Source of the DNA: JANXZS01 sp963797255
Lineage (GTDB): Bacteria > Acidobacteriota > Terriglobia > Terriglobales > Acidobacteriaceae
Reading direction: 5' to 3'
Assembly: GCA_963797255.1 (NCBI GenBank)
Contig: CAWCOV010000030.1
Span: forward strand, 1-64,000
Length of the DNA stretch: 64,000 nt
Shown here: positions 7,942 through 16,900 of the stretch, one piece after another
How positions within the stretch are numbered: position 1 is the first letter of the stretch
Layout of the letters: each line of letters opens with the position of its first letter
Notes under the pieces: generated by a model
Told to the model about the DNA's origin: nothing
Seen by the model: the letters and a program-made list of their open reading frames with translations, nothing else
The model's database searches: none
Position numbers and translations under genes: made by a program

Positions 7942-9426
7942 TTAGTGGTGGACAGTTATGAGCAGCAGCGCGTTTTTCGCAAGTTGCAACGAGAGCTTGC
8001 CGTTTTTCAGCCTGGCTTGCTCCGGTGCGGGAAGCGTGCTCGCTGTGTTCATTTCTTTGACTTGCTCAGGCGTCGGATAGAGTGGACTGCCGAGAGCTGC
8101 GAACTTCTTCAACGGATTCCCATGATCATCATCTACTCGCTGAATGGAAACGTCGGCATCTGGCCGAACGTGGTTGAACGTGATCTCCATGGATTTCGGG
8201 CCGCCCTGTTTGTCAGGATCGACCAAGTTCCATGCGGCGATGGTGAGGTCGCCGTTTTGTTGACGGGTGACGAGAATATTTTTTGATTCATTTGCAAGTC
8301 GCTGATCTCCAAGCTGATGCAGCAGCGCAAAATCGTAAAAGCTTGGCTTGTTGATACCGCCCTCTGCGCGCAAACCGAACATGCCAATAAAGGGTTTTGG
8401 AAGCGGACCCTGCTCTTCGAACACATCGGAGAAGGTCCAGAAAGACATCATGTCAACCATGCCATCACATTCACTCACCGTGTGGGCCAACGCGGGTCCG
8501 ACGAAGGGAGTGTCGCGTGCTTCCTTCATGCCGATTACATTCCACTCTGTCCAAAGAAGTGGAAGCTGCGGCTTCGTGGACGCTTTGATCTGACCACGCA
8601 CCTTGGCGACGGCACGACACACGCGATCATCCATTTCGATGTTCTCGTTGGTGTGAAAAAGATTTTCAACGGTGTCGTCCGCGTAGGCGTGGGTAGAGAC
8701 AAAATCGACGGGGATGTTGTTATCCGCGGCGTGCTTCAGGAAATCGTCGACCCACTCTGCAGCGGCAGTGGCCGGGCCTCCCACGCGTATACGCGGGCTC
8801 ACGCCCTTGAGTGCTGTAACGGTGTGATCGTAGAGCTCGAAGTAACTTTTCTGTCTCGGGATGCCTCCCCAGAAATCGATATTGGGTTCGTTCCAAACTT
8901 CGAAGTACCACGTGGAAACTTCTTCAATGCCGTAGCGGTCCACCAGGTGTTTTCCAAATTGGCGAATTAGGTCGTCCCATTTTTCGTAGCTCTTGGTGGG
9001 AGAAACATTTGGCTTGTACCAAAAGGGATGAAGCGCATCTGGGTTGAAGGCCAACTTCTTTGGCATGAAACTGATCTCGACCAAGGGCTTTACGCCATTC
9101 TGAAGCAGGCCATCGTAGATCTGGTCAACGTAGGCGAAGTTATAGACAGCGTTACCGTGCTCATCTTCGTTGTACACGCCGACCTCGTCATGGAGGATGG
9201 CGTGAAAACGAACGTACTTGAAATCCGTGATTCCTTTAACGGCTCGGAGATCGTCGCGGTAGCTCTGACGAAGCGAAAGGATTGCGCGGCCCGATCCGAA
9301 CATCTGCTCCCAGAAGTGGGGGAACGCGCTGGTTCGCGCTGTCCCGTCGATCGTAACCGACTCCTGCGCCATCAACGTGGTTGTAAGGGACACCAAAAGC
9401 AAGAATGAGCAGAAGATATTCTTCAT
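7942..9426 (-). CDS. GH39 beta-xylosidase, secreted
   Basis: A 494-residue protein with a signal peptide (cleavage near LMA/QES). The TIM barrel carries WNEPN with the acid/base Glu180 and LWTEWN with the nucleophile Glu294, the paired glutamates of clan GH-A family 39. FVSTHAY between them is also typical. It would release xylose from xylo-oligosaccharides. It faces the CE15-GH115 pair tail to tail with only 14 bases between the stops. The three enzymes together cover the ester, side-chain and backbone cuts of methylglucuronoxylan. An imperfect palindrome lies about 100 bases upstream of its start. Confidence 0.92.
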   Translation of the reverse strand: MKNIFCSFLLLVSLTTTLMAQESVTIDGTARTSAFPHFWEQMFGSGRAILSLRQSYRDDLRAVKGITDFKYVRFHAILHDEVGVYNEDEHGNAVYNFAYVDQIYDGLLQNGVKPLVEISFMPKKLAFNPDALHPFWYKPNVSPTKSYEKWDDLIRQFGKHLVDRYGIEEVSTWYFEVWNEPNIDFWGGIPRQKSYFELYDHTVTALKGVSPRIRVGGPATAAAEWVDDFLKHAADNNIPVDFVSTHAYADDTVENLFHTNENIEMDDRVCRAVAKVRGQIKASTKPQLPLLWTEWNVIGMKEARDTPFVGPALAHTVSECDGMVDMMSFWTFSDVFEEQGPLPKPFIGMFGLRAEGGINKPSFYDFALLHQLGDQRLANESKNILVTRQQNGDLTIAAWNLVDPDKQGGPKSMEITFNHVRPDADVSIQRVDDDHGNPLKKFAALGSPLYPTPEQVKEMNTASTLPAPEQARLKNGKLSLQLAKNALLLITVHH

Positions 9427-9526
9427 CGTTCACCTCAACTTCGAAAACTGAACCACGCCATGATACGCGGTCACTTGCGTAAATGTGGATCGCGCAACTG
9501 CTGCATTGAGAGATGCATTTGAGTGC

Positions 9527-9541
9527 GACAACGGCGTTGCC
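9527..9541. promoter_or_regulatory. Imperfect palindrome upstream of GH39
   Basis: GACAACGGCGTTGCC is symmetric except for one base pair and its central base. It lies about 100 bases upstream of the GH39 start, in the 263-base divergent region before the BON gene. The size and symmetry suit a repressor of the LacI or GntR type, but no regulator gene is near and no promoter could be placed confidently. Confidence 0.3.
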
Positions 9542-9689
9542 ATTCATTGCATCAGAGTTTGAGGTTGCGCGGAGTTGACCGAAAATGAGTCGCGTCGACG
9601 GACACTGTCAAGCCGGTGTTCCAGCGCCGATTGCGCAATTCGCGAGCATCTACTCGCAGGGGCTCCGAAAAAGAAGAAGAGGTGAAATC

Positions 9690-10091
9690 GTGAAGTTATA
9701 TCGGGTCAAGATGTCGTTGAGGGGTCTTCAGACTTGCGCGGTTGCAGTGGCGCTCAGCTGCGGATCTGCCGCGTTCGCACAGGACCAATCCACGCCGTCC
9801 GGTGGAAATGCGGACAACTCAGCACAGAACAAGAATCATCAGACGACGGCTCAACAGCAACCGGAGAATGCGTCTGATCGAATGCTCACGAAGAAGGTTC
9901 GGCAGGCTTTGGTCGCTGACAAGTCTCTCTCAACCTACGCACACAACGTCAAGATCATCGCACAGAATGGCAACGTGACTTTGAAGGGGCCCGTGAATTC
10001 TGAAGAGGAGAAGCAGAGCATCGCCTCGAAAGCAGCAGAAGTAGCGGGTGGTCCCGATAAGGTCACCAACGACCTGACAGTCAAACAGTAA
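9690..10091 (+). CDS. Periplasmic BON-domain protein
   Basis: A 133-residue protein from the GTG at 9690, chosen because AGAAGAGG lies about seven bases upstream and a signal peptide (Lys-Arg start, ALSCGSAAFA/QDQ) follows at once. The open frame extends back to 9585 but that extension lacks any such signal. After a Gln/Asn-rich linker, residues about 62-133 form one BON domain (DRMLTKKVRQAL, VKIIAQNGNVTLKGPVNSEEEKQ), like OsmY-type proteins that bind membranes under osmotic or envelope stress. The next gene, 55 bases on, is also stress-type. Confidence 0.85.
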   Translation: MKLYRVKMSLRGLQTCAVAVALSCGSAAFAQDQSTPSGGNADNSAQNKNHQTTAQQQPENASDRMLTKKVRQALVADKSLSTYAHNVKIIAQNGNVTLKGPVNSEEEKQSIASKAAEVAGGPDKVTNDLTVKQ

Positions 10092-10146
10092 CGCCCTCGC
10101 CGAAGTATGAGCGATAACGAACCAGTATCTCTAAGGAGCATTTGTT

Positions 10147-10830
10147 ATGGCAGGAAAAAACACAGCAGTATTTGGTATCTTCCAAACGCGCGCGAACGCC
10201 GAGAGCGCGGTCGACCAGCTTAACCGCGCGGGCTTTTCTACTCAGGATATTTCGGTTTTGATGGCCGACAAAAGTTCGTCGCATGAGTTTGCAACCGAGA
10301 AGAATACGAAAGCTCCCGAAGCTGCGGCGACCGGCGCAGGTGTTGGTGGCGGCGTAGGCGGTGCGGTTGGCTTGCTCGCAGGGCTGGGCGCACTGGCAAT
10401 TCCTGGTGTTGGTCCGCTGATTGCGGCTGGCCCGATTATGGGCGCCCTGGCCGGACTTGGTGTCGGCGGAGCGCTGGGAGGGCTTGTCGGCGGGCTCGTG
10501 GGAATGGGCATTCCGGAGTACGAGGCCAAGAGGTACGAAGGCCGCGTGAAGGATGGAGGCGTGCTTCTATCCGTGCACTGCGACAGCTCAGACGAGGTGA
10601 GCGCGGCGAAGGATGTTTTGAAGGCTGCCGGGGCGGATGATATTTCTTCCGCTGGAGAAAAGTCCGTCAGCACTCACGGCGTTGATACGCGTGGTCGTAA
10701 CGACGATTACTCTGGCCGCAGCATCAACACCAACGACGTGGAAACGACACAGTGGAAAGCGGATCAGTTTGAGAAGGACGTAAATCGGGATGTGGTTCCG
10801 GGTGTTCCACACCCGACGAGCAAGTACTAA
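10147..10830 (+). CDS. General-stress-type protein with glycine-zipper core
   Basis: A 227-residue protein with AAGGAG upstream of its ATG. Residues 1-45 (TAVFGIFQTRANAESAVDQL, FSTQDISVLM) match the N-terminal fold of YflT/17M-type general stress proteins. Residues about 60-120 are a long Gly/Ala-rich stretch with GxxxG spacings, likely a membrane-inserting zipper. A second ferredoxin-like half follows (GGVLLSVHCDSSDEVSAAKDVL), and the charged tail ends in a disordered segment. This family is linked to stress protection in bacteria, but its activity is unknown. A strong terminator follows, so it probably ends the unit begun by the BON gene. Confidence 0.78.
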   Translation: MAGKNTAVFGIFQTRANAESAVDQLNRAGFSTQDISVLMADKSSSHEFATEKNTKAPEAAATGAGVGGGVGGAVGLLAGLGALAIPGVGPLIAAGPIMGALAGLGVGGALGGLVGGLVGMGIPEYEAKRYEGRVKDGGVLLSVHCDSSDEVSAAKDVLKAAGADDISSAGEKSVSTHGVDTRGRNDDYSGRSINTNDVETTQWKADQFEKDVNRDVVPGVPHPTSKY

Positions 10831-10853
10831 CCTCAATAGCCATTGCGTTACTC

Positions 10854-10899
10854 AGCCAGGCGCGTCCGAGATAAATTCCCGGCGTGCCTGGCTTTTTCT
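10854..10899 (+). terminator. Intrinsic terminator
   Basis: AGCCAGGC (10854-10861) pairs perfectly with GCCTGGCT (10886-10893). The stem can be extended by about five more pairs including G-U, and it runs directly into TTTTTCT (10893-10899). It lies 24 bases after the stop of the glycine-zipper gene and would end rightward transcription before the CocE-type gene. Confidence 0.9.
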
Positions 10900-11031
10900 G
10901 CGTGGCCAAGTTCGCCCGTCAGGTAACTCACGCGTGAAGATGTTGTTGTCCTTGCGGACAAGGGGAGCGAAATGTAAAAACGAAAGTACGTTTAGGATGG
11001 TGCTGGCGGTCACGAGGCGGCGGAGGGTTCA

Positions 11032-13191
11032 TTGCACGTAAGGAAATTCGGATCTGGAATGAGTGGCGCACTCTGTTCGTTGACGATCGGTTTGCTCCTA
11101 AACCCCGCAGTCGGCGTCTCCCAGGCATCCTCCACTGCAGCCGCACCAGTGGGCGGGGCTGCGCTGGATCCCCTTGTAGGCCAGTACAGGTACGCGGACG
11201 AACCGGACATTGTGGCGTCATTCTCCCGCGACGGAGACCATCTTTACGTTGAGAACCCGCGAGCGCAGAAGGTTGAGTTAGTTGCGACCTCTCCTCTGGA
11301 GTTTTCGGTGGATAAGTCGCCCGTGAAATTTGTTTTTGTGCGGGAGGCTGACGGGAATGTGACGTCGGTTAAGCGCATTGTTGAAAACGAAACCACCTTA
11401 GCGACAAAGATTTCAGACACGCCGGTTCCGAATGGATTTCGCCCGTATGACCGTGAAGATGTGATGATCCCGATGCGGGATGGCGTGAAACTGCATGCCG
11501 TGATTCTGCGGCCCCAGGGGCAAAGCCAGCCACTTCCGATTCTGCTAGAACGCACTCCTTACGGAGTGAGCGATAACACCTCAGACACCTTTAACTCGCG
11601 TGCTACGGAACTGGCGCACAGCGGCTACATCTTCGCTGCAGAAGATATTCGCGGGCGCTACAGGTCTGAAGGCAACTTCGTTATGATGCGGCCCATCGTG
11701 AATCACACCGACGCGAAACAGGTTGATGAGAGCACGGATGCGTACGACACGGTTGATTGGCTGATCAAGAATGTTGCGCCGAACAACGGGCGTGTTGGTG
11801 TATTGGGTGTCTCGTATCCCGGCTTTCTGGCGGCGGAGGCTGGCATCGATCCTCACCCGGCAGTGAAGGCAATTTCTCCGCAGGCACCCATGACGGATGT
11901 GTGGATAGGCGACGACTTTTTCCATAACGGCGCGTTCCGCCAAACGTATGGGTACGACTATGTTCTTGGACTTGAAAGCAGTAAGGAAAATTCATTCAGC
12001 AAGTTGAATGAGGATGCTTACACATACTTCCTTGGCGGGTCGTTCGCGAGTGCTGTAAAGAAATCAGGTAGCCAGGAATTGCCCACCTGGAAGGGATTCA
12101 GTGAGCACCCTGCGTATGACAGCTACTGGAGGTCGCGTGCCGTACAGCCGCATTTGACGCACGTTGCCGTGCCTACGCTCGAAGTTGGTGGATGGTGGGA
12201 CCAGGAAGATTTGTGGGGTCCGCAGGCGGAGTATGCGGCGTTGCAACCGCACAACACAAAGGGTGACGTGTTTCTCGTTTTAGGCCCGTGGAACCACGGT
12301 GGGTGGGTGCGAACTACGCGACATCTTGGGGCATTGGATTTTGGTGCTCCGGCAGGCGACCAATTTCGAAAGCAGATAGAGGCACCTTTCTTCGCGCATT
12401 ATTTGAAAGATGAAGACGGGTTCGATCTCAAGAATACTGCCACGTTCCAGACTGGCTCGAACCAGTGGAAGCGATATGCTGAGTGGCCTCCTAAAGAGGG
12501 AATTCAGACGCGAAGCCTCTTTCTGCAACCGGATGGAATGTTGAGTTTTGAAAAGACGCAAGCAGAGGGGAGTTCGGCGGCGAAGGAGTATGTCTCTGAT
12601 CCTGCGAACCCAGTTCCGTATCGCAAGCGGCCGATTCAGGCCACGTATGCGCCGGGGTCAAAATGGTACACGTGGCTTGTGGAAGATCAGCGTCCGTTCA
12701 ATGAACGAAAGGATGTGGCTACTTGGAGCACCGCTGCGCTTGACCACGATGTAACGGTGACGGGAGACGTGATGGCCGATCTATTTGCCTCCACGAGCGA
12801 AACTGACGGGGACTGGGTAGTGAAGTTGATCGATGCCTATCCTGACGAGGCATCACAGGGCAATTTGGCGGGATTCGAACTGATGATTGTGGATGAGATA
12901 TTCCGCGGACGCTATCGCAAGAGCTACGAGAAGCCGGAAGCCGCGCCGGCCAACAAAGTGGAAGAGTACAAGTTCAGTCTTCACGCCGCAGATCATGTTT
13001 TTCTGAAGGGCCACAAAATCATGGTGCAGGTGCAGAGCAGTTGGTTCCCGCTGTATGACCGCAATCCGCAGAAGTATGTGCAGAACATCATGACCGCGTC
13101 TCCCGCTGACTACAAAATTGCGACGGAGAAGATCTATGGGACACGAGAATATCCCTCGCGAATTGAACTGCCTATAGCTATAGCGAAGTAG
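11032..13191 (+). CDS. CocE/NonD-type secreted serine hydrolase (S15-like)
   Basis: A 719-residue protein. TTG 11032 is preferred because GGAGGG lies four bases upstream and the basic HVRKFGSG segment then serves as the n-region of a signal peptide; ATG 11059 is the alternative. After an N-terminal beta domain, the alpha/beta-hydrolase fold starts near residue 140 (IPMRDGVKLHAVI). The triad is visible as GVSYPG (Ser), WWDQED (Asp) and PWNHGG (His), and the C-terminal third is the jelly-roll domain of X-Pro dipeptidyl-peptidase and cocaine-esterase enzymes. The natural substrate (acyl ester, beta-lactam acylase or peptide) cannot be told. Confidence 0.88.
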   Translation: MHVRKFGSGMSGALCSLTIGLLLNPAVGVSQASSTAAAPVGGAALDPLVGQYRYADEPDIVASFSRDGDHLYVENPRAQKVELVATSPLEFSVDKSPVKFVFVREADGNVTSVKRIVENETTLATKISDTPVPNGFRPYDREDVMIPMRDGVKLHAVILRPQGQSQPLPILLERTPYGVSDNTSDTFNSRATELAHSGYIFAAEDIRGRYRSEGNFVMMRPIVNHTDAKQVDESTDAYDTVDWLIKNVAPNNGRVGVLGVSYPGFLAAEAGIDPHPAVKAISPQAPMTDVWIGDDFFHNGAFRQTYGYDYVLGLESSKENSFSKLNEDAYTYFLGGSFASAVKKSGSQELPTWKGFSEHPAYDSYWRSRAVQPHLTHVAVPTLEVGGWWDQEDLWGPQAEYAALQPHNTKGDVFLVLGPWNHGGWVRTTRHLGALDFGAPAGDQFRKQIEAPFFAHYLKDEDGFDLKNTATFQTGSNQWKRYAEWPPKEGIQTRSLFLQPDGMLSFEKTQAEGSSAAKEYVSDPANPVPYRKRPIQATYAPGSKWYTWLVEDQRPFNERKDVATWSTAALDHDVTVTGDVMADLFASTSETDGDWVVKLIDAYPDEASQGNLAGFELMIVDEIFRGRYRKSYEKPEAAPANKVEEYKFSLHAADHVFLKGHKIMVQVQSSWFPLYDRNPQKYVQNIMTASPADYKIATEKIYGTREYPSRIELPIAIAK

Positions 13192-13213
13192 AGGCGGTGC
13201 TCAAGGTACGACT

Positions 13214-13867
13214 TTAGGCATTGCCCTTTCCAATATCCATGTTGGCGGGAAGTGGATTGCGCTCGTCGATGTATTTCTCAATCACTTCATCCAGGATGCC
13301 TTTCGCTTTCAGGATGAACTCGACGGCATCGCGGCCGGCACCGTGGCCGCCTCCGTTTTCCGTGACAAAGTGGGCAGCGGTTTTCACGTTCTCGCGAGCA
13401 TTCGCTACGGCAATCGCCAATCCGCAAACACGCATCACCGGCAGATCGATAATGTCGTCGCCCACGTAGGCAATTTCATCCAGAGCGACGTTTTCCTTTT
13501 CCATGATTTCGCGAACGCCTTGCATTTTGTAGGCCTGGCCCATGTAAAGGAATTCTATGCGGAGGTCGCGCGCTCGTATGGCAACCGTTTCGGAGATTCG
13601 TTTGGTGATAAATCCGCACTTCATTCCGGCGATGCGGGCCATGGAGATTGCGGTGCCGTCGTGGGCGTTGAAGCCTTTTGCTTCCACCATGTTGGCGGAG
13701 GAAATGCCGTATCCACCTTTGCCTTCCATCGCCTTGGCCTGAGTTGCAGTTGAGGGGCTTTCAGCGGGTGCGGGAAACAGCCAAATGCTTCCGTCGGTTA
13801 ATACGCCGTCTACGTCGAAGAGGATGATTTTTATGCGCCGGGCCCGGTCTTCCGCAGAAATGTGCAT
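13214..13867 (-). CDS. kdsC: KdsC-type 3-deoxy-D-manno-octulosonate 8-phosphate phosphatase (HAD)
   Basis: A 217-residue protein. The HAD motif FDVDGVLTDG carries the nucleophile Asp18 and acid/base Asp20. FITKRISETV, a conserved Lys region (YMGQAYKMQ) and YVGDDIIDLPVM provide motifs II to IV, and the capless layout matches KdsC, which removes phosphate from Kdo-8-P in lipopolysaccharide synthesis. Between the first motif and KGFNAHDG there are about 26 more residues than usual, rich in Pro, Ala, Ser and Gly. The gene is divergent from lhr and 27 kb away from the other Kdo genes waaA and lpxK. The product could act on a related sugar phosphate. Confidence 0.83.
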   Translation of the reverse strand: MHISAEDRARRIKIILFDVDGVLTDGSIWLFPAPAESPSTATQAKAMEGKGGYGISSANMVEAKGFNAHDGTAISMARIAGMKCGFITKRISETVAIRARDLRIEFLYMGQAYKMQGVREIMEKENVALDEIAYVGDDIIDLPVMRVCGLAIAVANARENVKTAAHFVTENGGGHGAGRDAVEFILKAKGILDEVIEKYIDERNPLPANMDIGKGNA

Positions 13868-13971
13868 GTTCGCATTCTACCGACACGGCCGCAAATTGCT
13901 CATAAGCATCGGCATCGGAAAGAGATGCACAAAGGCGAACAGAAAACGAAGTTCCGCGCTAGAATACGGCA

Positions 13972-16900
13972 ATGTCCTCGCCGGCCGCATCCCCTGCCGA
14001 CGACTTGGGCCCCCTCTTCCATCCTGATCTGGAATGGGCTCATCCAGTCGTCCGTGAATGGTTTCTCCGTCGCTTTGGTTCGGCGACGGAGCCGCAGCAG
14101 CAGGGCTGGCCACATATTCTTGCGGGCAAGCCGACGCTGATCTCCGCGCCTACCGGCTCGGGAAAAACTCTTGCGGCGTTTCTCATCTGCATCGACGCGT
14201 TGCTGCGCAAGGCGATTGAGGGGCGGCTGGAAGCACAGACGGAAGTTGTTTATGTGTCGCCGCTGAAGGCGCTGTCCAACGATATTCAGAAGAACCTGCA
14301 GCAGCCGTTGGGCGAGATTCAACGGCTAGCGGTTGAGATGGGATTTCTTTGCCCGGAGATTCGCACTGCAGTGCGCACCGGAGACACGTTAGCCGCTGAG
14401 CGGCGTGCGATGTTGAAGCGGCCCCCACATATCCTGGTGACGACGCCGGAGTCGCTCTACATTCTGTTGACAGCAGAGAAGTCGCGTAACAATCTGCGGC
14501 GGGTTCGTACGGTGATTGTGGACGAAATCCACGCCGTTGCCGACGACAAGCGTGGCACCCACCTGGCGCTCACACTTGAGCGACTGGATGCGCTGGTATG
14601 CGGCGAGAATAAGCTTTCGCCGGGCACATTCATAACGGGCCTTTCTTCGCCGCCACTTCGTATTGGACTTTCGGCAACGCAGAATCCTATTGAATTGGTA
14701 GCTGAATTTTTGACGGGGCGATCGGCGGATCAAGTGGCCGTTGTGCAGGTTGGGCAGCGACGAACGCTTGATCTGGCGGTCGAGGTGCCGGATGACGAAT
14801 TGAGTTCGGTGGCTACGAATGCGATTTGGGATTCGATCTACTCAAGGCTTGCTGAGCTTGCGATGGAGCATCGCTCCACGCTGGTGTTTGTGAATACGCG
14901 GCGAATGGTGGAGAGGCTGGCCTTCGCGCTGAGCGAGCGGATTGGCGAAGAGAATGTCGCGGCGCACCACGGCAGTCTATCGCGAAAAATGCGGCATGAA
15001 GCAGAGCGAAAGTTGAAGGCCGGTGAGATACGCCTGCTGGTCGCGACCGCTTCGCTGGAGTTGGGAATCGATATTGGCAGCATTGATCTTGTGTGCCAGA
15101 TTAATTCGCCGCGTGCGATTGGCGTCGGCGTGCAACGGGTGGGCAGGGCAGGCCACTGGCGAGGAGCGATACCGAAGGGCCGCTTCTTTGTAACGACGCG
15201 CGACGACCTGGTGGAGAGCGCGGCACTGGTGCGCGCCATGCAGTCGGGAACACTGGATCGGCTGGAGATTCCAGACAAGCCTCTTGATGTACTGATGCAG
15301 CAGATTGTTGCAGCATGCGCTGCGGAGCCGTGGGAGGAAGAGGCGCTGTATCGCGTGATGACTCGTGCCTATCCTTATCGCGATCTCACGCGAGCGGAGT
15401 TCGACGAACTACTCTGTCTTTTGTCGGAAGGAATTGAAGTTACCCGCGGCCGCTATGGTGCGTACCTCCTGCGCGATCGCGTGCACGGGCATCTCCATGC
15501 GCGGCGGGGTGCACGGATCGTCGCGGTTTCGAATGGCGGCACAATTCCGGACACGGCATTGTTTGCCGTTATCGTGCAGCCGGAAGGAGTGCAGATCGCT
15601 ACGCTGGACGAGGATTTTGCGATTGATTCTTCCGCTGGCGACATCATCCTTCTCGGCAATACAAGCTGGCGCATCCAAAGGATTGAGAGCACGGGGCGCG
15701 TCTTCGTGGAAGATGCGCACGGGCAGCCGCCGACTGTTCCGTTCTGGCGGGGAGAAGCTCCGCAGAGGACGCTTGAGCTCTGCGATTTCGTCTCCGATTT
15801 GCGCGAGGAAATTTCGAAGCGGGTGCCGAATGTTCTGCCGGGATACATCAGTCAGAGCAACGCGGAAACAGCTTCGGCAGTTACATGGTTAAAGGAGCAG
15901 TGCTGCGTTTGCGATGCCGGAGCCGAGCAGTTGATTGGGTATATCGTAGGTGGACGCGCCTCGCTGGGAGCCGTGCCAACACTCACGACCATCATTGCGG
16001 AACGATTTTTCGATGAAGGCGGAGGCATGCAACTTATTTTGCATGCTCCTTTCGGAGGCCGCATCAACAAGGCCTGGGGACTGGCGCTGCGGAAGCGGTT
16101 TTGCCGTGGCTTCAACTTCGAGTTACAGGCTGCCGCAACGGATAATGGCCTGAATATTTCGCTTGCAGAGCAGCATAGTTTTCCTCTCAGCGACGTTTTC
16201 CAATTTCTGACAGAGGAGACGGTAACAGAGTTGCTTGAGCAGGCTTCGCTGGCCTCGCCCATCTTTAAATCGCGCTGGCGCTGGGATGCAGGTAGAAGTT
16301 TGCAACTGTTACGGTTTCAAAAGGGAAAGAAGATTCCGCCGCAGATTCAACGTACGCGTTCCGATGATCTGCTCGCGAGCGTATTTCCGCAGGCGGCAGC
16401 CTGTTTCGAGAATATTGAGGGCGATATTCAAATTCCGGATCATCCTTTGATTCGCGAAGTGATGAAGGATGTCCTAGGTGAGGCAATGGACCTCGCAGGC
16501 CTGATCGCGGTGTTGGCAGGCATTCGCAGCGGAAGCATCCGATGCCTGGCCGTGGACACGACGACGCCTTCGCAGTTCGCGCATGAGATTTTGAACGCGA
16601 ACCCCTACGCGTTTCTTGACGATGCGCCGCTGGAGGAGCGTCGTGCACGGGCTGTTCAGATGCGCGGCACTGTGCCGGAGAGTGTGCTGGGCGAAGTGGG
16701 CAGGCTCGATCCGCTGGCCATCGCGGAAGTCCGTGAAGAGATTCGTCCTGACATCCGCGATGAGCATGAATTTCACGATCTGTTGTGCTCTCTGACAATT
16801 GTTCCTGTCGAAGTTACAGATGCTCCCCACGCACGCGATTGGAGCCTGTTTTTCTCGCGGCTCGAAAGCACGGGGCGGGCTGCCGTCGTGTCAGTGGAGG

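Noticed and set aside
9585..9689. N-terminal extension of the BON protein
   Set aside because: The signal peptide and Shine-Dalgarno sequence place the start at GTG 9690.
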